A DNA stretch of 64,000 nt, taken from NCBI GenBank assembly GCA_021234155.1, contig JAJEKV010000046.1, forward strand, positions 762,280 through 826,279, in the 5' to 3' direction. A model generated the notes under the pieces. It had not been told where the DNA came from and made no database searches. It saw only the letters and a program-made list of their open reading frames with translations. Positions 1 through 12,336 of this stretch are shown here, piece by piece (within the stretch, counting starts at the first letter, position 1; the number at the start of each line of letters is the position of its first letter). Both the position numbers and the translations under genes were made by a program. The stretch comes from Isoetes taiwanensis. Taxonomy: Eukaryota; Streptophyta; Lycopodiopsida; Isoetales; Isoetaceae.

Positions 1-3000
1 CTTCATGCTCAACTTATTGATTAGCTACCCAAATGCTCATATTCTCCTTCACTCGTATCAAGGAGGATCTACTTAAGAGTCATCTCAGAGGTCAATCTGT
101 CAAGTTCTTTACCATTTCAGAATTATCAATTCTTATATTTCATACTATTTTAGTTACCTTAACAATCATTCAAAGTAATGCATTTCCTTTCTATTAGAAT
201 TCTTGTGATTATTCTGAGCAATCTGTGGCAGTCTTTACTGATTCCATCCACATGCAAGCCAACTTGAGCCCCATCCGAATGGTTTATTCCTTAATTAACT
301 CCTTAGATTAACAACAAAATACTAAACCAAAGTAAATACAGAGCCAATTCAACCAAACAAACATAACCAATAGAAAAGGAAACGTGACCGGTTAGTTCCA
401 AAACTTGTAGACATCTAACAAAGGAGTTTAACACATACCAAATCTGTTGATTCAAGTCCATATTGACACTTCTCAATCATTTCTAGATCTGCTTGTTTCA
501 AAATCAGCCCTTCGAGAGATGTTTCTACTCATTGTTACCTTCTGTAATCTTATGACCCTCCAACAGACCATGGGCTGCATCAAGCACCATCAAGCCGACC
601 ACCCTCCACTGGAAAAAATAGGGACCCGCCCCCGGGGGGGATTTGCTCCCCATTTCCATGTTGTGGGGGCATGGCCATTGGTCGCAGGGCCCCACCAGTC
701 CACACCGGAATGGGGTCCCAATGGCCATGCCCCCATACATACCATTATTACCTTGCCACATGCCCTCTTTTCACAACTTTTTGACACATTCGCTTTTTCT
801 TATCCACTTATGTCCTTTCCATTCTTCTTCCTTGGCCTATGATATATGTTGAACGACTTCTTTTGGTCTCTTGCCCTTTAAGGCCACTCACATTCATATC
901 TTTATTGTTGCCTTGAGCCACAATTGCTTGGATATATCTTTTCCTCCGTTCCTTAGCCTACGTTAGATCGTGATACACACATTCTTTTTGTTTCGACGTA
1001 TTTATCCTTTATGACCATGCTCCAATATTTTTTAATGTCCATTGCCCCATCACGTTTAAGCCCTATCCCAAGGCCAAAACTACCATTACTTTTCTAAATC
1101 TTTCTCATGGCACATACCGTTATGATCGTGTCACATAATATAGACATATGCTATGAACACTACAAGCCACATTTTGGTATTGGAGTACACCTTAAAAACT
1201 CCAAAGTTTTATCACTTTTTTAACAGGTTTGGAGGGTCCGTTAAAACCTTCATTTTCTTAATAGTTTGGTGGGACCCGTAAAACCCTCATTTAGCTCTTC
1301 TTTGTGCCAAAGAAGACCGAACTTAGTATACTAAAATTTCAAAAAGTCTTGAAGTTGGTGGCTGAGGGGACCGGCCACATCTTTTTGTTTCGGCGTGATG
1401 TTGATTTTATTTTTGGCAAATCCCAGTCAACCTGGAAGAATTGCACTCTGGTCTAAAAGGGGGAGTGAAGATCAAGTGCCTAGATTCGTTTGTGCCTATT
1501 GTTAGAATCCAAGAGCCCACATTAAGTTGTGTTAGTTGTTAATCAAGAAGACAAAATTGGTTATGAAGAAGAATAAAACAAAAACAAGAGTGTTGATGAG
1601 GTAATAAAAAGAAGGGCCAAGATCATGACAAGTGGATGACCGAGATTGATGTAAAAAATTATAAATATCTTGAGGGAACTTGTTCTCCTTCTCTTTGGCT
1701 CTTGGATTTCCATGGAGAAAGGGTAGTGGCAGGTCCTGGAAAGAGAGATGACAGACCTCTTCCCCAATGTAAGATTTCTTGAAGCTTGTAATTTATTTGA
1801 GATCATTTGAAGAAAGATGTGGTTCACCCCATTTATTTTCCTATATCTTTTCCATTGTTCCTTTTTACATTGTTTCATCCTCTATGTTTTCCTATTTTCC
1901 GTTGTTCTTTCTTACATTCTTTCATGCTCCATGTTTTCCTATTCTTCATATTTCCTCCACGATTTTTTCCTTTGGAGCAGCACCAAGTTTTGATCTCATT
2001 TATGTCATTGAAGAACGAATGATGGGGATGTGAGGAAATTCGTCGTCAATGAGAAAAAAGATATTTTAATGAATAAAGTGGTTTAGGAGCTACTCATGTC
2101 CCAAAACTTAACTTGAGATCAATTAACCTAAGGAAGTTATTGATTTTTAAATGGACCGTAGACCAGTGATTGGCAGCTACCAAAATCGTTTCTTACTTCT
2201 TTTGACTATGTCTTTTTCTCTTTTTATGATGTTATTTTTGCATTAGTTTCATGTCCTTGTAAACTTTCATATTGCGATTCTTTTGAGGCCAACGGGGCCA
2301 CATACAGCAATATTAGCTTCACAAATATCCTGAAATTGAAATTAAAAGTAAAAGTCAAAACATCAGGTTTAAACCCAACAAACCCTTTTTAGGATGGAGA
2401 ACCTCGTAACTACTATATACTAAATCTAAACTCGAGATTCATCTACTTTCCAACATTGTCATTTTTACATTACAACTACCTTCTGGGAACCATTACTAGT
2501 TCTTAGAAGGCAGAAGATAGTTTTGACCATGTCATGTTTTGAATAGCCCTATCTTCCTTCAGGTACTTCGGATTGAGATGCGGGTTTTGAGATGTAGCTT
2601 TTTATGTCTTTCTCTATAGGTCTCCATGGATGATAAAGTTCAATTCAATTCAGTTTTATATTACATATGGAAATATAATATTATAACTAAAAATAAAAAA
2701 ATTTGTCAAGATAGTTTTATTTTGTGCGAACATGAAGTGTTTGGTACTTGAACACCTTAGATGTGCAGATCACAACTCAAAAGAACGGGGATGAGACATT
2801 TTGGGTATTTTTCATGTACAGCATGACTGCCATATATGAAGTTTTAGGAAAGGTTTAGCTAGTTTATGCCATTGATTTCATATGTTTCTTTCTTTGTGAA
2901 CCTTCAAATGGACCATTAATGGTCTATCATGGGATATATCTAGTGTATTTGAGGAATCAACAGAAATCTTAAGGAAATTTGAACAATTTCAAAAAATGAT

Positions 3001-3539
3001 AGATACTTTGTAGACCAAGGGTATTTTAGAAAATTATCAAAACTGAGGGGTACTTGGTGAAACCATTGGAAACATTACCCCACTAGAAACCACTGGAAAA
3101 CAACTAAGCAATTACAGCTGATAGATCGCTCGTTGCCCACAAGGTCAATCTAAATAAATATGCAGCCTTACTTGAGCCCGATGTAAGGTGCTGCCTCCAC
3201 TACATGCCAACAAAAGATGCCTAAGTCTAAGTCTAAGCCTTAGCCCTTTGTATTTGCCCCCAACCCTTCCCATCATTATGCTATGGTAAATATATAAAAA
3301 AAAAATGATGCTTACTATGGCCAATTAGAGATGCAATATCCTTGGAAAGGCTAAGGGATTCTGGAGACGTGAGGATACACGTGATGCATCCTCAACAACT
3401 TCAAAAGAGAAGGCGTGTGGAAGAAAATACTTGTCCAACTCCACCAATAGATAAGAATGCTAGAACAGCAGACGCTCACAGCAATGCTGATATGCCACTG
3501 TGAGGAGAGGGAGCCGGGACTCCATTAACCATATATACC
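1..3539. other. Intergenic, no recognisable gene
   Basis: AT-rich sequence without a convincing coding region. The short open frames at 447-852 and 1561-2033 are low-complexity or lie across a hairpin and match no family I know. The notable structure is a long hairpin at 664-735, listed separately. A stretch near 1455-1470 (AAAAGGGGGAGTGAAG) resembles an LTR-retrotransposon polypurine tract, but no flanking LTR could be recognised. Confidence 0.5.
664..735. repeat. Perfect 18-bp inverted repeat (hairpin)
   Basis: The arm TGGGGGCATGGCCATTGG at 664-681 is exactly complementary to 718-735. A further imperfect inner stem (GGGCCCCA near 688-695 against TGGGGTCC at 711-718) would extend the hairpin. 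It is much more GC-rich than the surrounding DNA. It could be a small foldback element or a hairpin RNA precursor; nothing in the sequence decides which. Confidence 0.7.
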
Positions 3540-6207
3540 ATGATCGACGAAGTCTGTGAGATTTGGCATTCTTGCAGGGCAATTCTTGCTCGGAGGGAGT
3601 TCATCTCTTTCACTGATCCCGAGGATGCCGTGTGCAACCAATACCTGGAGATGAACTTTATAGGGGTCACAGTGACGAAGGGCTAACCGCTCCCTGCTGG
3701 TGTTGGCTTACGTTGTATAGAGTGCCTCGATCATCCTACGGCTAGTATGCTTCAGAGATGCACCAATGATTATGTCATGGTGAACGGTGTGAAAGTCTTG
3801 GAAATCTTGAGCAAGAGAATCAAAGAGGTCGACGTACCATTATCCAGAATTGGTAGCTCAGAGGTAGATAAGCATCCAAACTATGAGAAGCGCAAGTACA
3901 CGATGCATAAACGACAGCCTAGAATGATACTCAGGCCCCCCAAAGTGGATCCGCTCAGCACTAGCTGCAGATTGAGGTGCTGCATGCAGTTTCCATGTAG
4001 TGAAGAGATGAACACGAGGAAGGACTTCTATTCCATGAGGTCCTCTGATCGGGTCACCTATGTGTACAACATTTTTGGGAATAACATGAAAGGCCGCCGT
4101 GTACAAAGACTAGTGTTGCATGGCAAAGTTGTGTGTGAAAAGGCCTGGTACCTAGGTCTTGAGATATTCAAATCAGGATATTTGAAATGGAAGGCACAAT
4201 TTCGAGTGGGAGCTCGTAAGACTGATGGGAACAGTGGCATGATAAAACCTCGGGCCTCCACCTTAGCATCCCAAGTAGTTTTCTCAATTAAATCCATGCC
4301 GCATCGAAGTCAAAGGAACGAGGATGCATTTGCGAGAACGTGAGAAAATTGCCTGCAATGTTCTCAAAAATCTCCATTCTCGAGGAAGTCAATGCAGAGG
4401 CTGAAGCATTGATGGGAAAGCAGGTCTTCTACCCTGGATTCATCAAGACATGGAGGTGCAATTTCCAAGATGTCACAATTGCAAGAAAAATACCATTCTC
4501 CAAATGTGACACACGTGAAGTTATTCACACGAAGCTGTTGAAGACCAAAGATGCGGCAGAAAGGAACATACTACATGAGCAGAGAAGGGCGCACAGCGTG
4601 AAACAAATTTTCTGTCGTACACAATACTGGTCATGGAGGATGTACTCCCATAGTCATCCACAGGAAGCGGTATGTATCATTCACGACAAGATCGATCAAG
4701 CAAAGACAATGATACCTAAACTACAGCAGCCAGTGAAGTCTCTTTGGAGGTTGGATAAGTTGAAGATATCTCTGGCAGGTGCTATCACACATGGGCATGA
4801 TAAGGGTGCATATGGGAATTTCTCTTTGGACCTCTGGCCAGATGACTCTAATTTCCATGTCGGTTCAATAAATAGCATTGAAAAGGCTTGAGGTGGTGCA
4901 TGATTATAGTGGTGGTCATCTAACCAAACCTGAGCCTCGAGCACCAAAGTGGGTTGTTGCACTAAGGGACACCTCGGCACTTCAGGCAAAGTTGTCATTG
5001 ACCAATGGGAGTCTCCCCGAGCATAGGCCAGCACCAAATGACCTGTCATTCAGGCCCCTCCCTCAAACACTGCTTCTACAACTTGACAATGCATTTGAAC
5101 ACAGCAAGAATCAATAGTATTTTCGTATTTATGCGACCGTGTGTATCTAGGCATACTCGAGGAGATTGAATTGGGGTTCATGATGGCCAGCCACACGCAT
5201 GAGGATATTGATGTTTTGTTTGGGAATTTGTCGAAGAAAGCCGAGGTGCTGACCATGCCTGAACTGTTATATGAATGTCTTAAATGCAATCTCAAGGCAC
5301 CAATGCCCTATATTGTTGACAAAGTGCTTGATTGGAATGGATTCATCGAGGGATACATTCCTGATAGTGACGACAAATTGACGGGCCGCACCAGCCCTTA
5401 TGGCGACTGGCCAGTCATGTACCGCAAGACTAGACCTAGCTTCTTAGAGTGGCTACCAGCAGAAGGAATTCGGATGTGGAAGCAGGGGCCGGATGGGAAG
5501 CCCTTGATGCCACAAGGGAACCCTAAAATATTGCTCCTAAGGAGTCAATTAAAGATTTGGGTCAGCTATGCAACAATATCCACAAGCATATCCTACATTG
5601 GATTGCAATCTCCACTACTGACAAGGGCAACCCAGAGCATGCTAACTATTCGACACAATTTACCTCCACCAATGAGTATTGGATGCGGCTCTTGCAGGAG
5701 CTAGGGAAGATTGGTCACGTTGAGTGATGCTACGAGGACTTCTGGCCACAAACTAGGCAGGTGCTCGCCAAGCTGTTGCAGTAGTGGAACCACCTGCAAA
5801 CGTGACACCTGCTTATGTGGGTCCATGGAAAGACAGACCCATATCAGAATTTCATCCTTTTAAAGACCTTCAAAAAGTTATGCTTGTTCTAGCGCGGCCG
5901 GACGATGTCTTGTGCTACACTTGGGTGGGGTATATTGAAGCCTCAGATGGATGACAAGAAAGAGAATTTTGAGAACATCTAGGTGACTTGGTGGGAGCCA
6001 GTACCAGTGAGGAACCAAGTGTATCCGTCTAATTATATCAACTGCTGGAAGAAGAGATGGAGGCCAACAACGGCGGGTGATCACATTGATATAGAGGCCA
6101 TCGACTTTGCTTGGACCACATCCAACAAAAAGAAGCTTCCTGCCACTATCAAAATTCCAATGCACGTAGTTGAAGCATATTCAACACTTGTCGGGGATGA
6201 CAAATAA
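3540..6207 (+). pseudogene. Broken DUF7869-type transposase-like gene
   Basis: Fragments in all three forward frames together give a protein typical of the DUF7869 family, an RNase H-fold-like family found in many copies in plants, algae and animals. The recognisable part runs from an IIHDKIDQAKT segment (about 4677-4710) through LAGAITHGH (about 4770-4800) to QLDNA (about 5080-5095) and GFMMASHTHEDIDVLFG (about 5174-5224), which is the family's most conserved block. A 48-codon frame at 3540-3686 and a 198-codon frame at 3747-4343 may be the N-terminal part; a tail with WKKRW at 5983-6207 ends it. Frames change near 4340, 4880 and 5118-5141, and stops occur at 5115, 5702 and later. The gene cannot make a full protein. 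Family membership is from recalled motifs; terminal repeats were not found. Confidence 0.7.
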
Positions 6208-6825
6208 GGTGAGGAAAACCTTATCGATGTAAGAATTTTGTAAATGGTCCAAAAATTCAAGTTTTATCCATATATAATGAAATAGTGTTTATTTGCACTT
6301 ATCGGACAGGAAATACCAGGTTAATTACACCTAACCAACCACTACATGTGATATTGCAGATGCCTTCAGTAATGACACTAGCATCATATATCCCATAGGT
6401 GATGAGCTCAATTGTATCCATCATTACATTGACATATACAGATGTACAGTTTATCAACGAGCTTATTACTGCTAAGGTTTTTTCTCTCGGGAATCTTTTG
6501 TGGGGGTATCCTGGACAGTAATAGGCCTGCTATATTCTTACTTTCTTTGTTTAGGTCCATAGGCTTCTGGTCTCTCCCTCTTTGAGCAATAAAATTCAAC
6601 TCAATTCAATTTTGCGCAAACAAGTGTGAAAATAGAAAATTGTATCATTATTAGGCTAAGGGGAGAGAAGAATAATTTCTGCATCCGAGTGTAGGTGGAG
6701 AGGATTTGGCCATGTCAGTCGTTGAAGAATTCCAGTAAAAATAATCATAATAAAAATGTTATCCAATCCGTCCAGCAACGGTGTTGTGAACCACGGCGGA
6801 ATTTTAGTTTGCTGATGTAGTTGAT
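6208..6825. other. Intergenic spacer and probable 5' region of the PPR gene
   Basis: No coding region is visible. The 3' part, close to 6826, must hold the promoter and leader of the downstream PPR gene, but I cannot point to a clear TATA box or start site. Confidence 0.4.
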
Positions 6826-9504
6826 ATGGGCGATCTGATCCGGCCAATGTCGGCGCCCCAACATTTCCACAAATGCTCGCTGGTGAGTGCTGTTTTTCTT
6901 AATTTCCACGTTGCTAGAAATTTAAGGTCGCGAGATGCAGATGGGGGCTGCTTGCATTCTGGTATTGCAGAGACAATGGTCTGTTATGCAAGCAGTATTA
7001 TAAGCAAAGATTTCTCAAGTAACAAACTCAATTGCCATGATTCTATGGAGAATTGCATCGAACCAGATGGAAAAGCACAAGTAGGCCCTAAGACGGCGAT
7101 TACCATCATTGAAAGAAAGAAAAACTTCGAGGAAGCTCTTACCAATTTACCAGGCATACTGAGCCCCAATGCTGTCCTTGAAGTTTTAAGGGCTATCAAA
7201 GACAAGAATGTTGCTTTAAGGTTTTTCCGTTGGGCAGAGACGCAGAAGGGCTACAAGCACAATTGTCTAACATATAATTATATGCTGGGGTTTCTTGTAA
7301 AAGAAGGAAGATATGACATAGCATTTGAGATGTTCATGCAGATGAAAAATAGAAAATGCAGCCCTAATGGTTTTGCATATGGTGTTCTTATCTATGGTTT
7401 TGCAAAAGCAGGAGAAACTGAAACTGCCATACAGATTCTTCTGGAAATGAAAAGTCAAGGACTGCAACCTAGTGTGAAGACCCTTAATAACCTTATTCAA
7501 TCCCTTTGCAAGGCCGGTAAAGTAAATGAGGCTTATGCTCTTTTTGAAGAAATGTTCTCCGACTGCCCCCCAGATGAGTTCACCTTCAACTCTCTTTTGG
7601 GTGGCTTCTGTAAAGTTGGTAGGTTAGGTGATGCTTTGCAACTATTTAAGTTCATGGCTAAGAAGGGCTGTCCTCCTGGTGTTGTCAGTTACAACATCCT
7701 GATCAATTGGCTTTGCAAGAAAAATAAAGTGGACGACGCCCTCTCCCTTTTGAAGGAGATGAATGAAGCTGGTAGCCAAGCTGATGTTATTACCTATAAT
7801 TGTCTCATGGATGGACTTCGAAAATCAAATCGGACGGAAGAGGCAATGGCTCTTCTCAAAGAGATGCTTGGCAAGGGCTGCGCTCCACAGGTTATCACGT
7901 ACAATAGTCTAATGGATGGGCTTTGCAAATTTGGGAAGTTAAATGAGGCTCAGGATCTTTTGGAGGAAATGAGTGCGGGGCCTGTTTCTCCTAACATTGT
8001 AACATTTAATACCATAATAAATGGCATGTGCAAAGCAAATCGGGTGCCTGATGCTTGCCAGTTCCTGGAGACCCTGCCTGAGAAAGGTGTGTCGCCTGAT
8101 ACAGTCACATACAATTGTATCATTGATGGGCTTTGCAAAGTTGGAATGGTAGCACAGGCTTGCCAGCTTCTGGATCAGATGTTAAGTTCTGATATTGCAC
8201 CAGATGTACTGACGTACACAAGCCTGATTAATGGGTTATGCAAAGCTGGAAAAGTTATGGAAGCTTTCCAGCTTTTGGAGAACATGATAGCCAGAGGTCT
8301 TGTACCTGATGTTATTACCTATACAACTCTCATTGATGGACTATGCAAGATCAGTAGGGTAGATGACGCATGCCAACTTTTTATAGAAATGGTAAACAGG
8401 TCTTGTGCACCCACCAGTGTGACATATACTAGTCTCATCAATGGTCTATGTAAGTCAAACAGGACTCTTGAAGCACGCGAGCTTTTGCATGCAATAGATA
8501 AGCACATTGCACTTGATGTTGTTGCATACAGTACTTTAATTGATGGATTATGCAAATCGGGAAGGATAGCTGAAGCTACCGAAGTTCTGAAAATGATGGG
8601 TATCAGGAACCTTGTCCCAGACGCAATCACCTACAACTGTGTCATTGATGTGTTGTGCAAGGCAAAGCAAACAGACGAAGCATTTCAACTGCTGGAACAG
8701 ATGATCAACAATGGAATTGCCCCTGATACTGTAACCTACGCTACCATAGTCAATGGATTTTGCAAAGAAAATCAGGTAGATAAAGCCTACAATCTTCTTA
8801 AGGAAATGATTGCAAGAGATCACAATCCTGACGTAGGCATATGCAACATGGTTTTGGCATGCCTTACCAAGTCGAATAAGGGAACTGAGGCATATAGGCT
8901 CTTGCAGCACATAATCAATAAAGGTTTTTCCCCCAAAATAACCTTGTATAACATGGTCATTGAAGGCCTTTGCAATCAGGGTTTGATGCATCTTGCCGAT
9001 GAACTCCTTAATGATATGCTTAAACATGATATTACCCCTGATAATTCTGTTTACAAGACAATGATTACTGGGTTCTGCCAAGTTAACAATGTGACTGGTG
9101 CATACGAGCTTCTGAGAGCAAAGGCTGGAAAGAATTTTTTTCCAGATAGTATGACATACAGCTTCCTGGTAGTCCAATTATGTCAAGCAGGGAAGTTGGA
9201 TGAGGCAACTGAACTCCTAGATGAAATGTTGGGATTAGCATATATTGTAGATCAAACCACCTTCAACGAGTGTGTTGATGCACTTTGTCGGTCAGGTAGA
9301 GCAGATGATGCATGCAAACTTGTAGAGGACATGTTGTCCAGAGGTGATGTTCCTGATATTGGTATTTTTACAAGCCTAATACAAGCATTCTATAATACTG
9401 GGAGAATGACTGAAGCAATAGAGCTGAGTAAAGCTATTTCTAGATTTCTTCCTTGTGTCATGGATGCTACTTCAGAAAATTTGGCTACATCTAATCCTCG
9501 ATAG
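6826..9504 (+). CDS. P-class pentatricopeptide-repeat protein
   Basis: The uninterrupted 892-codon frame encodes a signal-like N-terminus of about 140 residues followed by about 20 tandem 35-residue PPR motifs (roughly residues 145-880). Motifs have the standard form, e.g. VTYNCIIDGLCKVGMVAQA followed by a CQLLDQM-type second helix and a (D/S)P linker. All repeats are 35 residues with no L or S variants and no E or DYW tail, which places it in the P class. Such proteins are nuclear-encoded, enter mitochondria or plastids, and bind single-stranded organelle RNA to stabilise, cleave or help translate it. The gene has no introns, which is usual for PPR genes. The start at 6826 is the first ATG of the frame; in-frame ATGs at 6847 and 6976 are alternatives. 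The RNA target cannot be read from this alone, although residues 5 and 35 of each motif are intact enough for code prediction. Confidence 0.93.
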   Translation: MGDLIRPMSAPQHFHKCSLVSAVFLNFHVARNLRSRDADGGCLHSGIAETMVCYASSIISKDFSSNKLNCHDSMENCIEPDGKAQVGPKTAITIIERKKNFEEALTNLPGILSPNAVLEVLRAIKDKNVALRFFRWAETQKGYKHNCLTYNYMLGFLVKEGRYDIAFEMFMQMKNRKCSPNGFAYGVLIYGFAKAGETETAIQILLEMKSQGLQPSVKTLNNLIQSLCKAGKVNEAYALFEEMFSDCPPDEFTFNSLLGGFCKVGRLGDALQLFKFMAKKGCPPGVVSYNILINWLCKKNKVDDALSLLKEMNEAGSQADVITYNCLMDGLRKSNRTEEAMALLKEMLGKGCAPQVITYNSLMDGLCKFGKLNEAQDLLEEMSAGPVSPNIVTFNTIINGMCKANRVPDACQFLETLPEKGVSPDTVTYNCIIDGLCKVGMVAQACQLLDQMLSSDIAPDVLTYTSLINGLCKAGKVMEAFQLLENMIARGLVPDVITYTTLIDGLCKISRVDDACQLFIEMVNRSCAPTSVTYTSLINGLCKSNRTLEARELLHAIDKHIALDVVAYSTLIDGLCKSGRIAEATEVLKMMGIRNLVPDAITYNCVIDVLCKAKQTDEAFQLLEQMINNGIAPDTVTYATIVNGFCKENQVDKAYNLLKEMIARDHNPDVGICNMVLACLTKSNKGTEAYRLLQHIINKGFSPKITLYNMVIEGLCNQGLMHLADELLNDMLKHDITPDNSVYKTMITGFCQVNNVTGAYELLRAKAGKNFFPDSMTYSFLVVQLCQAGKLDEATELLDEMLGLAYIVDQTTFNECVDALCRSGRADDACKLVEDMLSRGDVPDIGIFTSLIQAFYNTGRMTEAIELSKAISRFLPCVMDATSENLATSNPR

Positions 9505-10198
9505 TTTCAGACCGCAGATGACCAAAACAGATGAATCCGATTCCTTTCTAAAAATTACGAAGTCTTATCCAACATCAGAAAGAATACATAACTTTGGGAT
9601 CATGTAAAAAGAACAGACCATATTGCAGAGAATGGATTACAGAGAAAGTAAGAATATCAGGCAAAACCTTTACAACAGGAAACTGTGATCAAGGAGCATG
9701 TTAATTAAGCAGAGCAGGATGTGGTTTGGATTGGAACTACGACATGACTAGCCTTCTAACACTAAATTCTCAGAGAGGAGTGCTAAGTTGATTTCCCTTT
9801 TGCCATTCATGGGCTCAATACACTTCAACATGCACTGTCAAATAAAGCAAAATATGCTTGGAATTGTAAAGCAAAGCAAGCTTTCATGCACAACGTTTCA
9901 TTGGCTGTCATGTTTATACATGTGCATATCAACAAGAATTACTATTCCGTTGCAGTTCACCCCTTGCATATTTATGTTTACTTAAAAGGCCTGAACCTTG
10001 CTTTACTTTTTGCCATCTGAATTGATTAAATTGATCGTTTGACACAAATACTCGTTCACAATTGCAAGGACCAAGTGCCATGAAATTTCAATTCAGGCAA
10101 CAAGAATTAACCATAACAGACCAATGCTCGAGGACCAGAGATGCTCCCAGAATTTGAAGACGGACCTCCCTCCGCAGGTAATTCTTTTGTTCATATAC

Positions 10199-10318
10199 CT
10201 CAAAGTCAAAGTCATCTTGCCACCTCATATACTAGCAATTCTCTTTTCTTCTCCTTCCATCATGCCGCCACCTCATGACATAACTCAAAGTCAAAGTCAC
10301 CATGCCACCTCATATACT
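10199..10318. repeat. Direct repeat pair, about 35 bp
   Basis: Two near-identical copies, 10199-10233 and 10284-10318, each reading CTCAAAGTCAAAGTCA followed by a TGCCACCTCATATACT end. They are 85 bp apart start to start, and the spacer holds a third partial copy (CCGCCACCTCATGACATAA). This looks like a local tandem duplication. Confidence 0.7.
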
Positions 10319-10398
10319 TGCGTTTCCTTAAAAAAAAGATGCCATGTCATAATTAGATGACTAGACTGTATCATCCACCAAGTTTAAAACATAAAGGT

Positions 10399-10559
10399 GG
10401 CCACATGCAATCTTCACTACACGCCTCGGTATACGATTTTGATTTGAGAAGCGATGCTCTTCTGTCGAAATGGAAGATTCGAAACTGGCCTCCGACTTTA
10501 AACCGCGACCATTTTGACTGCAAAATCTTCCGCTAAAAGTGGAAAGTGATCATGTGGCC
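10399..10559. repeat. Possible small foldback element
   Basis: GGCCACATG at 10399-10407 is the inverse complement of CATGTGGCC at 10551-10559, with weaker pairing continuing inward. The 161-bp unit would fit a MITE, but the arms are short, so chance is not excluded. Confidence 0.3.
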
Positions 10560-10650
10560 CTATTGTGATCTAAGGCCCTTTTTCCACGGCAGTCTTATTT
10601 TATGGCTGTCACATAATTATAAGACACCCTTTTGGGCTCCATGTCATACT

Positions 10651-10744
10651 TAAGACATGTCTTAAAAAAAATAGTGTTCCATTACATTCTAAGACGTGTC
10701 TTATATTCATAGTTTTCCACTACACAAAAATAAGACATGTCTTA
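10651..10744. repeat. Subterminal palindromes of the Harbinger element
   Basis: The 14-bp palindrome TAAGACATGTCTTA occurs at 10651-10664 and 10731-10744, with a one-base variant (TAAGACGTGTCTTA) at 10690-10703. A fourth copy with one change lies at the other end, 14425-14438. The stretch next to the right-hand copy is also inverted relative to the left (AGTTTTCCACT). By analogy with other Harbinger elements these are likely binding sites for the SANT-domain protein; that role is inferred. Confidence 0.75.
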
Positions 10745-10801
10745 TTATTAAAAACTATATTATAAGCAACAAAAACATAAACTCTTTATAAAGCAACATT
10801 T

Positions 10802-12266
10802 TTAGTCGTCGTCTATGTCCATAGGAGAATGATGAGTATTGTATAAAGCTCTTGCCAACGCATCCCTTCTTGCAGTGTCTTCTAGAACTAGTTCTTCCTC
10901 AACATTTTTCTCATTCCAATTGTCCACTCCAATCTCATCAGCCTCCTGAGAGTTCTCATTTGGGTGTGCACTTACTGCACCTAGTTCACGTAATGCCTCC
11001 CTTGCACTTGCCTCATTTTCTTCTAACTCTGCAGCTGCCTCAGTGACCCAATCCTCATCAAATGCCTCGTTATGTATAATGCATAAATTATGCATTACCA
11101 AACAAGCATCTACAACAATTGGTACATGCTTTAGATGTGTCTCTGTCTTCTTCAATAGTATGCGAAATCGTGCTTTTAGTGTCCTGATTGGATGAAATAC
11201 CAATGTTTTTCATGATCCTTAAATCCAGTACCTTTGTTGATAAATGGTGTCAATAACCAAAGCCTAGGAGTGTATCCAGCATCACCAAGCAAACAATAGT
11301 TCTTCATTTCACCAGACTCAAATTTAGCATAAGCTGTTCCCAATCGTGCATGCTTCCAGCCCACCCAATATCATAGTCCCATATCAAGCATATCGAATCC
11401 ACAATGGCCTGCATAAGTATAGAATGGAACCCTTTCCTATTGTAATAGTCTGTACCATGGTCAACTGGAGCTGTGATAGGAATATGACTGCCATCTACTG
11501 CCCCAATTACATTTGGAATGCCTTGTTATGCCTCATATGCAATAGCGAACTCTTTGCACTGCTTTTCATTTGGCCAATGTAATCCACAGTGCAATTCTCT
11601 CATTTTTAGCTTGATAGCTCGACTAAATCCTAAAACACATCTATGCACCGTTGTAGTGCCAACTCCCTAAAGTTCTGCTACATAGTCCAGTGTAGATCCA
11701 GTAGCTAGGCGTGTCGATGCAATGGCAACCTTTTTTGGCGCTTCTATTGCCATAGGCATATTGGTATCTCGTTTCAAAAGGAGAGGGTGCAAAATATCAC
11801 AAACCCATTGAAAGGTTGCTCTAGAAACCCTCATTCTTTGTCGAAACATTCTATCTGTGTGGCTTTGTGATAGAATGTTCTCGTAGAAGCCCTCGACCCG
11901 CTTATGCACCCAACAAATAGGCTTTGCCCTCTTCATGAAAGGCATATAGCTTACTAATTCAATCACTTGCATACACGCCTTCATATATCTTGTTGACGGC
12001 CGTGCATCACTAGGCCTCAACAACTCTAGCATGATGAAAACGTGAAGTGCTTGGCAAATTTGAAGTAGACCCTTCCGCATAGTCAGATCCATGCCGAGGG
12101 ATATGACCTGTAAGTGTAGAGCATCAATAAATAGAGAATGGTAAGTGCATATGGGAATGAAACAAAACATTGTAATAGCATCACTTAGTGGAACACATTG
12201 GAAACAATAAACTAGTACTACATTGGAAACACAACTAATAAGAATGATTTGACATTTGAAAAACAC
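10802..12266 (-). pseudogene. HARBI1-like DDE nuclease, broken
   Basis: Read on the minus strand, pieces align in order with the Harbinger nuclease (DDE_Tnp_4 fold). There is a helix-turn-helix-like N-terminal region (12266-11667, with RVSRATFQWVCDIL), then IPNVIGAVDGSHIPI with the first catalytic Asp (codon at 11493-11495), and LLGDAGYTPRLWLLTPF with the second Asp (codon at 11281-11283). The C-terminal helical part containing VVDACLVMHNLC ends at 10802. In-frame stops occur just after VAEL (11667) and before QGIPN. A frameshift with loss of a few codons lies near 11360. A deletion near 11180-11205 removes the segment that normally carries the third acidic residue (the VVERAFG region). The protein cannot be an active nuclease. 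Confidence 0.88.
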
Positions 12267-12336
12267 TTGTTACTTCATTAACAACAAAGTTGACTATTGG
12301 CAAATAGAAGACTAGTTTGACAACTCAAAGTGGCAA

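Larger units (their letters stand above)
9505..10573. other. Intergenic, 3' region of the PPR gene
   Basis: No coding sequence is recognisable. It contains a pair of 35-bp direct repeats and a small inverted-repeat element, listed separately, and ends at the TAA target site of the Harbinger element. Confidence 0.5.

Noticed and set aside
447-852. Overlapping open frames of up to 131 codons
   Set aside because: They overlap each other on both strands across the GC-rich hairpin and show no family resemblance.
8548-9177. 209-codon frame on the minus strand
   Set aside because: It is the antisense shadow of the PPR repeats; similar shadows occur throughout both PPR genes.
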